A DNA stretch of 64,000 nucleotides, from contig JAAFJY010000024.1 in assembly GCA_013299105.1 (NCBI GenBank), forward strand, positions 61,896 to 125,895, in the 5' to 3' direction. Made by a program: the position numbers and the translations under genes. A model generated the notes under the pieces. The model was not told the origin of the DNA. It did no database searches and saw nothing but the letters and a program-made list of their open reading frames with translations. Of the stretch, positions 53,693 through 60,764 are shown piece after piece (position 1 is the stretch's first letter; each line of letters starts with the position of its first letter). The DNA is from Chitinophagales bacterium. GTDB taxonomy: Bacteria > Bacteroidota > Bacteroidia > Chitinophagales > Saprospiraceae.

Positions 53693-54241
53693 ATGACACC
53701 TTTCAATGTTCCAACTCGCAACGAAGTTTCTGAAACCAACCAAGCAATTTTCGACAACTTGCAAAAAGGTTTGGGTTTTGTACCGAATCTCTATGCCACC
53801 TTCGCCCTCAACGATACCGCACTGGGCGATTACCTGACCCTACAAAACCGCAAAAGTACCTTGCGTGCCAAAGAGCGTGAAGTGATCAATCTGGTGGTTA
53901 GCCAAGTCAATGAATGTTTGTATTGCCAGAGTGCCCACACTGCCTTGGGCAAAATGAATGGCTTCACCGATGAGCAAATCCTGGAAATCCGCAGCGGCGG
54001 GGCTTCTTTTGACGAGAAACTGGATGCACTTGCCCAATTTACCCAAGACATCACCATCAATCGTGGCAAACCATCCGGTGAGGTATTGAACCAATTGTTC
54101 ACGGTAGGTTACACCAAAGCCAATCTGGTAGACATTTTGATCGTCATTGGCGACAAAATAATTTCCAATTTCTTGCATGGTGCCACTCAAATTCCAATTG
54201 ACTTCCCAGTAGCGCCAAGCCTGGAAGGGGTTCATGCATAA
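53693..54241 (+). CDS. AhpD-like (carboxymuconolactone decarboxylase family) peroxidase-related protein
   Basis: 182 residues from the ATG at 53693 (MTPFNVPTRNEVSETNQ); the open frame before it is non-coding-looking. The core holds the CxxC motif CLYCQSAH at about 79-86, used as a redox pair in AhpD-type alkyl-hydroperoxidases, and REVINLVVSQVNE before it. Such proteins reduce organic peroxides or regenerate peroxiredoxin. It heads a possible stress cluster with OsmC, an AraC regulator and an FMN reductase following on the same strand. Confidence 0.87.
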   Translation: MTPFNVPTRNEVSETNQAIFDNLQKGLGFVPNLYATFALNDTALGDYLTLQNRKSTLRAKEREVINLVVSQVNECLYCQSAHTALGKMNGFTDEQILEIRSGGASFDEKLDALAQFTQDITINRGKPSGEVLNQLFTVGYTKANLVDILIVIGDKIISNFLHGATQIPIDFPVAPSLEGVHA

Positions 54242-54320
54242 ACTTGACCAAACAACAGTAGGGCAAGATTGATAAGCTTTTATTAGACTTTATTATCTTG
54301 CCCTGCTTACACCAATCATC

Positions 54321-54746
54321 ATGGCAACACATATTCACATCAAAAGCCTGCCCCAAGGTTATCAATCCATTATTTCCAATGGCAAACATGCCATTGTCGG
54401 CGACGAACCATTGAGCAGTAAAGGTACAGACCAAGGGTTTTCACCCGAAGACTTGATCCTGGCTGCGCTGGCCTCTTGCAAAGTGGCCACAGTGCGGTTC
54501 ATTGCCCGCAAAAAGGGCTGGGAAATCCGTGATGTGGATGCAAATTTGGAAATGGTAGTCAAGCGCAACCCCGATCGAAGCCTGGTCTCTCAAGTCAAAG
54601 TCAACCTCATGATCGAAGGTGATTTGACGGAAGAACAAAGAGCGGAGCTTTTCCATGAAGCTGACAATTGCTATGTGCACCGCATGATCAAAGGGGAGTG
54701 GGACATTGCCGATGCACTGCCCTTGAGCATTGATGAGTCAGCTTAG
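54321..54746 (+). CDS. OsmC-family organic-hydroperoxide-resistance protein
   Basis: 141 residues, normal for OsmC/Ohr. SPEDLILAALASCKVATVRF places the first redox Cys at 53; ADNCYVHRMIKGEW carries the second at about 118. The pair reduces organic hydroperoxides using lipoyl or thiol donors. It is 79 bases after the AhpD-like gene and its stop overlaps the start of the AraC gene, so translation is likely coupled. Whether it is Ohr- or OsmC-type cannot be told by eye. Confidence 0.88.
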   Translation: MATHIHIKSLPQGYQSIISNGKHAIVGDEPLSSKGTDQGFSPEDLILAALASCKVATVRFIARKKGWEIRDVDANLEMVVKRNPDRSLVSQVKVNLMIEGDLTEEQRAELFHEADNCYVHRMIKGEWDIADALPLSIDESA

Positions 54747-55617
54747 CAACAGAAAAGCAAAACAGATGCGCTTAGAATATTCCGAATCGGGCACCCAGAG
54801 TCGTTTGTTGATGGCAGTAAAAGAGCCCGGTTACAGTCGCTATTCTTTTCGCGAACCAAACAACAAGTTCAATGCCATCGTCTGGAATCGTGGCCCAGCC
54901 CAGTTGATTACGGTAGATGAAATGCAGATCAGCTTACCAGAAAACAGTTTTTTAGCGCTCAATGTGAGCCACACTTTTCGCTTGGAGCGCTCCGAAGACG
55001 CAGTGATCTGGCAATTCAACCGCGAATTTTACTGTATCGTCACCCACGATGCCGAGGTCTCGTGTACAGGCATACTTTTTTATGCTTGGCGTGAAACTGC
55101 TCCGATTTTTTTGAATGAAAAAGAGACCCACAGCTTCGATTTGCTGTCAGAAGTATTCAAAGAAGAGTTTGAAAACCGCGATAACATCCAGGGAGAAATG
55201 TTGCGCGTTTTGCTCAAACGCCTGATCATCAAACTGACCCGTTTGGTCAAGGAGCAATCGGTGATCGGTCAAATTCAAGGGGCGGAATTGGAAACCATTC
55301 GGCAGTTCAGTCTCTTGGTGGAAAATCACTTCAAAAAACACCACCAAGTGCAGGATTACGCCAATTTGATGTACAAATCGCCCAAAACCCTGAGCAATGT
55401 TTTTGCCAAATACAGCGACAAAAGCCCTTTGCAGGTCATTGCTGAACGAATTTTTTTGGAAAGCAAGCGCTTGATGTTGTACACCGATTTCTCCAGCAGT
55501 GAAATAGGTTTTGAACTGGGTTTTGAAGAACCCGCCCATTTCAGTCGTTTTTTCAAGAAGATGGCGGGATGCAGCCCGATCGATTTCAAACGCAGCTGCC
55601 GACCACAAGTTAGTTGA
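54733..55617 (+). CDS. AraC-family regulator of the redox cluster
   Basis: About 294 residues from the ATG at 54733; the Met at 54766 (MRLEYSES) is an alternative. The N-terminal part is a cupin-like sensor. The C-terminal AraC HTH unit reads QDYANLMYKSPKTLSNVFAK and then SSSEIGFELGFEEPAHFSRFF, with the FKRSCRPQ end. It overlaps the OsmC stop and is followed five bases later by an FMN reductase gene. The inducer is unknown; control of the surrounding redox genes is the simplest reading. Confidence 0.85.
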   Translation: MSQLSNRKAKQMRLEYSESGTQSRLLMAVKEPGYSRYSFREPNNKFNAIVWNRGPAQLITVDEMQISLPENSFLALNVSHTFRLERSEDAVIWQFNREFYCIVTHDAEVSCTGILFYAWRETAPIFLNEKETHSFDLLSEVFKEEFENRDNIQGEMLRVLLKRLIIKLTRLVKEQSVIGQIQGAELETIRQFSLLVENHFKKHHQVQDYANLMYKSPKTLSNVFAKYSDKSPLQVIAERIFLESKRLMLYTDFSSSEIGFELGFEEPAHFSRFFKKMAGCSPIDFKRSCRPQVS

Positions 55618-55621
55618 GCGT

Positions 55622-56182
55622 ATGCCCGAAATGAAAAAAATCTTCGCCATTTGTGGCAATACCCTGGAGGTCTCGAGCAATTTGCGCATTTTGCAATTTC
55701 TGCAAAAACAAAGCGAAAGCAAGTTAGTATTCGAAATATTTCAGGACTTGGCGGGCCTGCCCCACTTCAATCCCGCTTTGGATGGCGAAAACCCACCTGC
55801 AGCGGTACTGGCATTTCGGGAAAAAATTGCCGATGCAACAGGCGTGATCATTTGTACCCCTGAATACGTTTTTAGCCTGCCCGGCAGCCTAAAAAATGCC
55901 CTGGAATGGACCGTATCCACCACTGTTTTTGACCAAAAGCCCTGTGGATTGATCACGGCTTCCGCGCATGGTGCAAAGGCACACGAATCACTTGAACTGA
56001 TCATGCGCACAATCGGAGCCCGTTTCGAGGAGCAACATCGTTTGTTGATCCAAGGAGTAAAAGGCAAATTTGACAATGAAGGCCAGTTGAAAGATGAGGT
56101 AACCAAAGCCAGGCTCAATGAATTTTGGCAGGCCTTTATTCAATTGATGGATCAAATTTTTCCAAAGAGCCCCCATTCATAA
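55622..56182 (+). CDS. NADPH-dependent FMN-reductase-like flavoprotein
   Basis: 186 residues from the ATG at 55622 (MPEMKKIFAICGNTLEVSSN); a further Met at 55631 (MKKIFAIC) also fits. The longer frame overlapping the AraC gene is not plausible. Flavodoxin-like features: FAICGNTLEVSSNLRILQF binds the FMN phosphate, and IICTPEYVFSLPGSLKNALEW is the family signature near 80-100. It probably transfers electrons from NAD(P)H to a quinone, azo dye or metal; the substrate is unknown. Last gene of the redox cluster. Confidence 0.87.
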   Translation: MPEMKKIFAICGNTLEVSSNLRILQFLQKQSESKLVFEIFQDLAGLPHFNPALDGENPPAAVLAFREKIADATGVIICTPEYVFSLPGSLKNALEWTVSTTVFDQKPCGLITASAHGAKAHESLELIMRTIGARFEEQHRLLIQGVKGKFDNEGQLKDEVTKARLNEFWQAFIQLMDQIFPKSPHS

Positions 56183-56206
56183 CTCATAATTCATAACTCA
56201 TAACTA
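56178..56206. repeat. Short tandem-like AT repeat between convergent genes
   Basis: Units of cataactcataatt and cataactcataac run in series between the flavoprotein stop and the pfkB stop. This is a simple-sequence repeat of about 29 bases; no function seen. Confidence 0.6.
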
Positions 56207-57136
56207 AGAAAACACCCGCACCAATTTCCTCAATCTTTCCACATCAGCGGGATCTGCCAGCCCAGTTCCGGGTTTGATCGTTGCTGCCGTACCACAAGCC
56301 ACCCCGTAGCGCAGCACTTCTTCCAGGTTCATTTTTTGGCACAAAGCATAAACCATGCCTGCTACCATGCTGTCGCCCGCGCCTACGGTGGTCAACACTT
56401 TTACGCTGGGCGGCATGCCATAAATTACCCCATCTGCCGAAGCCAGCATTGCACCACGCGCACCCAAGGAAACCGCCACCAATTCGCTTTGGCCGCTGCG
56501 CACCAGTTCCATAGCCAAGTCTTCTTCTTGTTCTGCACTGATCTCTTCCTTGCCAAAAAGGTTGGCTAGTTCTTTCAAATTGGGTTTGATCAGTTCCACC
56601 CCGGTACCCAATGCAGCTTTTAAGGCAGTGCCAGAGGTGTCGAGCACGGTTCCAATATCCAAGTCATTGCACAATTTGGTAACTAAACCATAGAAATCAT
56701 CTGGCACCCCTGCGGGCAAACTCCCACTGGCCACTACAAAATCAGGTTTTTCCGGCATGTTTTTGATGGCATCCAAAAACTGTTGGTATTCGGTTTGGGT
56801 CAGGGTAGGTCCGGGCATCACAAAGCGATACTGCAGGGTGTTCGAGCGATCGCTGACCATTAGGTTCTCGCGGGTCCAAGCGGTAGTTGGCACGCCTTTG
56901 GCCATTACTTGTTCCTGTTCCAAAAGTTGTTGAATGGCCTTTCCAGCAGGCCCTCCAGACTGGTAAAGTGCCAATGCTTCCATGCCAAAGCGTTTGAGCA
57001 CCCGCGCCACGTTAATGCCGCCGCCGCCGGGTTCATATTTTGGGGCTTCACAGCGCAATTTGTTTTCAGGAGCCAAGTGCTCGATGCTCGTGCTTTTGTC
57101 CAAAGCTGGGTTGAGGGTAAGGGTCAAGACTTTCAT
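56204..57136 (-). CDS. pfkB: 6-phosphofructokinase II / 1-phosphofructokinase-family kinase
   Basis: 310 residues from the ATG at 57136 (MKVLTLTLNPALDKS). Ribokinase (PfkB) fold: EPGGGGINVARVLKRFG is the sugar-binding signature, and TVGAGDSMVAGMVYAL holds the catalytic Asp and P-loop-like anion hole. Extensive similarity to E. coli PfkB (PEGKLRCxAPxxEPGGGG, YRFVMPG, SGSLPxGV) supports phosphorylation of fructose 6-phosphate over tagatose or fructose 1-phosphate, though substrates overlap. A TATTTTG sequence lies just before the ATG, suggesting a very short leader. Stand-alone gene, convergent with the redox cluster. Confidence 0.9.
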   Translation of the reverse strand: MKVLTLTLNPALDKSTSIEHLAPENKLRCEAPKYEPGGGGINVARVLKRFGMEALALYQSGGPAGKAIQQLLEQEQVMAKGVPTTAWTRENLMVSDRSNTLQYRFVMPGPTLTQTEYQQFLDAIKNMPEKPDFVVASGSLPAGVPDDFYGLVTKLCNDLDIGTVLDTSGTALKAALGTGVELIKPNLKELANLFGKEEISAEQEEDLAMELVRSGQSELVAVSLGARGAMLASADGVIYGMPPSVKVLTTVGAGDSMVAGMVYALCQKMNLEEVLRYGVACGTAATIKPGTGLADPADVERLRKLVRVFS

Positions 57137-57269
57137 GGCTGCAAAATAGGGGTTTGGATGAAAAAGAAGGAAAAACAAGGTCCTTCATTTAGTAGCAGGA
57201 GTTTTTGACAAAATAATTTTTATATTCCCTAGTTTTAAATAATTTTTATATTTTTATCAAAAAAACAAG

Positions 57270-58286
57270 ATGAATAAAAACCCAAAGCAACACGATGAGT
57301 TCTTCAAAGCCTCTTTTGGTCGCCAAGATGTTGCAACTCAATACCTGAATGAGTTGTTGCCAGCTGAAATCAAGCAAGAGTTGTCCATTGAAAAATTGGA
57401 AAGAGTCAATGGATCTTTCGTCTCCCCCTCGCTCAAGGAATATTTTTCAGATGTGGTGTACAGGTGTCCCTTGCAAATGGGTAGCTCAAAGCGCAAAAAA
57501 GAAGTTTTTGTGTCGTTCATTTTTGAGCACAAAAGTAATTATGATGTTTGGACGCACTTACAGCTATTGCGCTATTTGCTGGATGCGTGGGACGAACAAA
57601 GAAACCAAAAACAAGACCTCACGCCTATCATCCCGATCGTTATTTATCATGGAGAAAAAAGGGCTTGGAAAAAACAACACTTGAGTGCAATTTTTGGATT
57701 CGATTTACCTGAAAGCCTCAAAGCTTTTGTACCGCACTTTGATTATCTTTTCACTGATCTTTTCTCCATGGAAGATAGGCAAATCCTAGAGCTTGGACAT
57801 GGTTTGTTGATCAATACCTTCATGATGTTCAAGCACATCTGGGAACCTGAATACGTTTTAAAGCATTTAGAACTTGTATTTTCAGGATTGGGTGAACCCA
57901 CAAATAAAGACGAGTTTATTGTCACCATGCTTGTATATTTCCTTAAAAACACCGATCTTGCTCAAGAAAAAATCGACGAATTGAAGCGAGAATTGCCTAA
58001 AGCATTAAACAGGTCAGATATGAGTACTTACGATCGAATCATCCTCAATGTCAAGCAGGAATTTGAAGGCTTACTAGCCGAATCAGAATCAGCAAGGCTT
58101 TTGGCTGAAAAAGTTGCTCAAGAAGAGGCACAAAGAGCTGAAGTCGATCGCCGACTGACCATCTTAAATCTTCATAAAATCCTCAAAATCAGTACTAATC
58201 AAATTGCTGAATTGACCAACACCACTAACGAATATGTAGCACAAGTCATTCAAGAGGCCGAAGAAGACCAAACAAATCAGAATTAA
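57270..58286 (+). CDS. Rpn-family PD-(D/E)XK nuclease (recombination-promoting, 'putative transposase')
   Basis: 338 residues. The N-terminus HDEFFKASFGRQDVATQYL and then SDVVYRCPL and VFVSFIFEHKSNYD provide the D...ExK catalytic set. Rpn proteins are DNA nucleases that promote RecA-independent recombination and, though annotated as transposases, are not classical ones. The C-terminal region includes a coiled-coil-like helix (ESARLLAEKVAQEEAQRAEVD) and a short helix-turn-helix-like end (ISTNQIAELTNTTNEYVAQVI). It lies just upstream of the RNase P RNA gene. It could be mobile, but no flanking repeats are seen. Confidence 0.85.
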   Translation: MNKNPKQHDEFFKASFGRQDVATQYLNELLPAEIKQELSIEKLERVNGSFVSPSLKEYFSDVVYRCPLQMGSSKRKKEVFVSFIFEHKSNYDVWTHLQLLRYLLDAWDEQRNQKQDLTPIIPIVIYHGEKRAWKKQHLSAIFGFDLPESLKAFVPHFDYLFTDLFSMEDRQILELGHGLLINTFMMFKHIWEPEYVLKHLELVFSGLGEPTNKDEFIVTMLVYFLKNTDLAQEKIDELKRELPKALNRSDMSTYDRIILNVKQEFEGLLAESESARLLAEKVAQEEAQRAEVDRRLTILNLHKILKISTNQIAELTNTTNEYVAQVIQEAEEDQTNQN

Positions 58287-58299
58287 AACCATCTTCTCT

Positions 58300-58329
58300 T
58301 GCCCCATCATCCAAATCGCATTACCTTTG
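58300..58329 (+). promoter_or_regulatory. Promoter of rnpB
   Basis: TTG at 58300-58302, 19-base spacer, then TACCTTTG at 58322-58329. Predicted transcript start about 58337, which coincides with the first base of the RNase P P1 helix. This is the best-supported promoter in the window and agrees with the Bacteroidota TTG / TAnnTTTG pattern. Confidence 0.7.
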
Positions 58330-58336
58330 CACTCCT

Positions 58337-58755
58337 GCACGTTGCTGCTCTATCGCGGTTTTTGCTTCGGCAAAAAATGAGGAAAGTCCGGACAACGTAG
58401 AGCACCACACCATCTAACGGATGGGACGTCAAAGCAAGTCCGCTTGCGGCGACGGACAGAGAGGGTCACAGAAACGAAACTACCGCCTCCGGGCGGAAAA
58501 GGTGAAAACGTGTGGTAAGAGCGCACGCCGCCCAGGGGCAACTTGGGTGGGGATAAACCTTGTGGGTTGAAATGCCATGTAAACCTCGGACGCGGGCCTG
58601 GCCTGCGGCAGGGTTGCTCGCCCTGTTCGCCCCCTGTGGGCGTTTCGAGGAGGGTAGGCAGATGGATTCCAAGCTGCAAAGCTGGAACTAGATAAATGAT
58701 AGAGACTGGTTTCTCTGAAATCAGAACAGAATCCGGCTTACAGGCAACGTGCAGA
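58337..58755 (+). ncRNA. rnpB: RNase P RNA (bacterial type A)
   Basis: Catalytic RNA that removes 5' leaders of tRNA precursors. Universal segments are visible in order: GAGGAAAGTCCGGAC (about 58378), GAGGGTCACAGAAAC (about 58462), GGTAAGAGCGCAC (about 58515) and ACAGAATCCGGCTTA (about 58727). The 5' gcacgttgc (58337-58345) pairs with gcaacgtgc (58744-58752) to form P1. A T-rich run follows the end. Length about 419 bases is normal. A minus-strand frame crossing it is not a gene. Confidence 0.95.
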
Positions 58756-58834
58756 TTTTTCGTTTGATCCCTTATTCTGGTCCTATTTTTTCTTGCAATA
58801 GTCGATAATTTCAGCATTGCGTTTTCCAAATTTG

Positions 58835-58842
58835 TATTTTTG
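58835..58842 (+). promoter_or_regulatory. Candidate -10 box for the DUF697 gene
   Basis: TATTTTTG fits TAnnTTTG. Its predicted transcript start near 58849 lies downstream of the first possible ATG (58840) and so supports the ATG at 58870. The TTG upstream is at a short distance (15 bases), so the -33 part is uncertain. Confidence 0.4.
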
Positions 58843-58869
58843 AAAAGAATTGCAACTATTTCGCAAGTT

Positions 58870-59661
58870 ATGAAAAAGCAACTACTGGATTTTGCCGGAA
58901 AAACGCTAAAAAAGACCATCATGAACGAACCAGATAACAAGGATCGCAGTGCCCATGCCGACACCATCATTCGCAACCACGTCATTTGGTCGATGGGGGC
59001 AGGTTTGATCCCGATTCTCGTAGCCGATATTTTTGCCGTCAGCGCCCTGCAATTGGACATGATCCGCCAAATGTGTCGGGTCTATGGCGTCGATTTTTCT
59101 GAGACCCAGGGCAAGGCCATTGTCACTTCGCTGACCAGTTCTACTTTGGCCCGCATCACTGCTGGTAGCCTGATCAAGTTGATTCCTGGCGTTGGTTCCT
59201 TGTTGGGCGGTGTAACCGTATCTGCTTTCGCCGGGGCTTCTACTTATGCCTTGGGCGAAGTGTTCAAAAGACATTTTGAAACGGGCGGTACCATCCTCGA
59301 TTTCGACCCCGATCGCTTGAGCAAGTTGTACAAGGAGAAGTTTGAAAAAGGCAAAAAAGTAGCCGAACAACTGCACAAAGAGCAAAAAGAAAAGCGCAGC
59401 AAAGGCGAAGAAGACCTGCCCGAAGGCAATGCCAAAGTACGCGCCCCTAAGCCTCAGCAAGTAGACGAAGAAGACATCGTGCCCAGCGAGCCCGTAGCCG
59501 AAAAACGCAGCACCAAGCCCGCCGCCGAGCCTGCCGAACCCAAAACCAATGGCAAGGAAATTCTCGAAGAATTGAAAAAACTGGCCGAATTGCGCGACAA
59601 CGGCATCATCTCTGACGAGGAATTTTCGGTGATGAAAAAGAAATTTATTGATATGCTGTAA
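58870..59661 (+). CDS. DUF697 membrane-associated protein with SHOCT-like C-terminus
   Basis: 263 residues from the ATG at 58870 (MKKQLLDFAGKTLKKT). The DUF697 region has two hydrophobic helices: VIWSMGAGLIPILVADIFAV and LIKLIPGVGSLLGGVTVSAF, ending ASTYALGEVFKRHFETGG. Related proteins accompany small GTPases. A charged, Pro/Lys/Glu-rich linker follows (about 165-235). The C-terminal EELKKLAELRDNGIISDEEFSVMKKKF is a SHOCT-like short helical module found in oligomeric membrane proteins. Function unknown. A terminator hairpin follows. Confidence 0.8.
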   Translation: MKKQLLDFAGKTLKKTIMNEPDNKDRSAHADTIIRNHVIWSMGAGLIPILVADIFAVSALQLDMIRQMCRVYGVDFSETQGKAIVTSLTSSTLARITAGSLIKLIPGVGSLLGGVTVSAFAGASTYALGEVFKRHFETGGTILDFDPDRLSKLYKEKFEKGKKVAEQLHKEQKEKRSKGEEDLPEGNAKVRAPKPQQVDEEDIVPSEPVAEKRSTKPAAEPAEPKTNGKEILEELKKLAELRDNGIISDEEFSVMKKKFIDML

Positions 59662-59709
59662 CCACAGCTCATTGTAATCAGGATTTTCTTGGCTGATTTT
59701 GAGCCACTG

Positions 59710-59743
59710 CCTTCGGAGGATTTTTTGCTCCGAAGGTTTTTTT
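59710..59743 (+). terminator. Rho-independent terminator
   Basis: Stem ccttcggag (59710-59718) / ctccgaagg (59728-59736) with a nine-base loop, followed by a run of seven T (59737-59743). It closes the DUF697 transcript. Confidence 0.85.
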
Positions 59744-59750
59744 GTTGCCG

Positions 59751-59824
59751 AACTTCGTAGAAGTTACACGTTTGTAGCCAAAGGTCCTCCTTTCGGAGCC
59801 ATGACTTCGTAGAAGTCTCACGTT
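59751..59824. repeat. Palindrome pair, left end of the REP-type transposon unit
   Basis: Two palindromes aacttcgtagaagtt (59751-59765) and gacttcgtagaagtc (59803-59817), spaced by acacgtttgtagcc plus about 23 bases, with tcacgtt after the second. The right-end block carries the same units in inverted orientation. Confidence 0.7.
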
Positions 59825-59834
59825 AAATGTAGTT

Positions 59835-60305
59835 TTATTCTTTGCCTCCAACCCATTCAAATACTTTTTTGGGCCCCATATCAATGCCAAAATCTAAACA
59901 CAACTTAAAAAATTCATCTTGAAAGGTTTTTTGTTGATGATGTGTTTTCTGGTTCAAAATATACTTGCAAACGGCGTCTATTTGCGAGCGACTATGTGAA
60001 AAAACACCATAGCCATGCTGCCAATCAAATTTGAATGGTGAAAGCTTTTCCTGATTGATAAATTCATTGGTCTGAATTTTTATCTCTTTTACCAAATTGG
60101 AAATAGAATCTGTGGGTTTAAGCCCAACAAAAATGTGGACATGATCTGGCATACCACTGATGGCAAGCAGTTTATGCCCCCTCTTTTGCACAACCCCCGT
60201 AGTGTATTTGTACAATTTTTCCTCCCAATCAGGAAGAATTAGGGCTTCTCGGTGGCGAGGAGAAAAAATGAGGTGCACATAGATTTGCGAAAAAACGTCA
60301 ACCAT
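59835..60305 (-). CDS. IS200-like / REP-associated tyrosine transposase
   Basis: 156 residues from the ATG at 60305 (MVDVFSQIYVHLIFSPRHRE). Y1 transposase with HUH motif HVHIF (His-bulky-His, about 65-69) and a candidate catalytic Tyr in VCKYILNQ at about 115-122, followed by HH. These single-strand transposases act on hairpins at element ends. Mirrored palindrome pairs on both sides (59751-59824, 60458-60530) fit the REP/RAYT arrangement. It looks intact. A separate TnpB accessory gene is absent. Neighbouring cytoplasmic genes are not related. Confidence 0.87.
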   Translation of the reverse strand: MVDVFSQIYVHLIFSPRHREALILPDWEEKLYKYTTGVVQKRGHKLLAISGMPDHVHIFVGLKPTDSISNLVKEIKIQTNEFINQEKLSPFKFDWQHGYGVFSHSRSQIDAVCKYILNQKTHHQQKTFQDEFFKLCLDFGIDMGPKKVFEWVGGKE

Positions 60306-60457
60306 TTTGGATGGGGTTTTAGGTGATGAAATTTTTGGCAATGTAAGTTTTCAATTGCACCCGTGAAAGGACATTTTTACAGTTTTGTTCCCTGGGCTTT
60401 GAGGTGAATTCAACATACCTCAAGCTTTTAATACATTCATTGCCAATAATATGCATT

Positions 60458-60530
60458 AACGTGAAACTTCTACGAAGTTCCCAAAAATGACGGGCTATTC
60501 GTGCTACAAACGTGCAACTTCTACGAAGTT
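60458..60530. repeat. Palindrome pair, right end of the REP-type transposon unit
   Basis: aacttctacgaagtt at 60465-60479 and again at 60516-60530, preceded by taacgtga and separated by a segment ending gctacaaacgtgc. Compared with the left block it is the reverse complement: palindrome, cacgtttgtagc spacer, palindrome, tcacgtta. The 60306-60457 stretch before it holds no gene I can support. Confidence 0.7.
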
Positions 60531-60619
60531 TTTTGGAATTTGCGCTTGGATCAGTGCAGATTGTCAACAATTGTAAGGTGTTTTGACCAAAAACTTGGTT
60601 TTGCCTCATTCACCCGTTC

Positions 60620-60760
60620 CTACCAATCCAATTGCTCCCCATTGTGCCATACCTCTACCACGCCCGAAAAAGCGGGGCTTTCCGTGCTCAACACAATCAT
60701 GCCATCATTGAATGCCTCCTCAAAAGCCTTTCCCAAGCTCAAGCCTACGTAGGATTTCAT
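60620..60760 (-). CDS. 46-residue unknown protein behind the Roc-COR gene
   Basis: Short open frame from ATG at 60760 to TAG at 60620-60622: begins MKSYVGLSLGKAFEEAFNDG and ends VWHNGEQLDW. It starts four bases after the end of the Roc-COR gene, so it is likely cotranscribed and translationally coupled. Residue composition looks protein-like (helix, then beta-like VVEVWHNG) and not random. No family recognised. It could be a regulator or partner of the large protein, but no function can be stated. Confidence 0.5.
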   Translation of the reverse strand: MKSYVGLSLGKAFEEAFNDGMIVLSTESPAFSGVVEVWHNGEQLDW

Positions 60761-60764
60761 TTTT

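Noticed and set aside
58337..58755. Possible tmRNA or SRP RNA instead of RNase P RNA
   Set aside because: The GAGGAAAGTCCGGAC and ACAGAATCCGGCTTA segments are specific to RNase P RNA.
58350..59060. 236-codon minus-strand frame across rnpB
   Set aside because: It crosses the RNase P RNA, whose conserved sequence explains the region.
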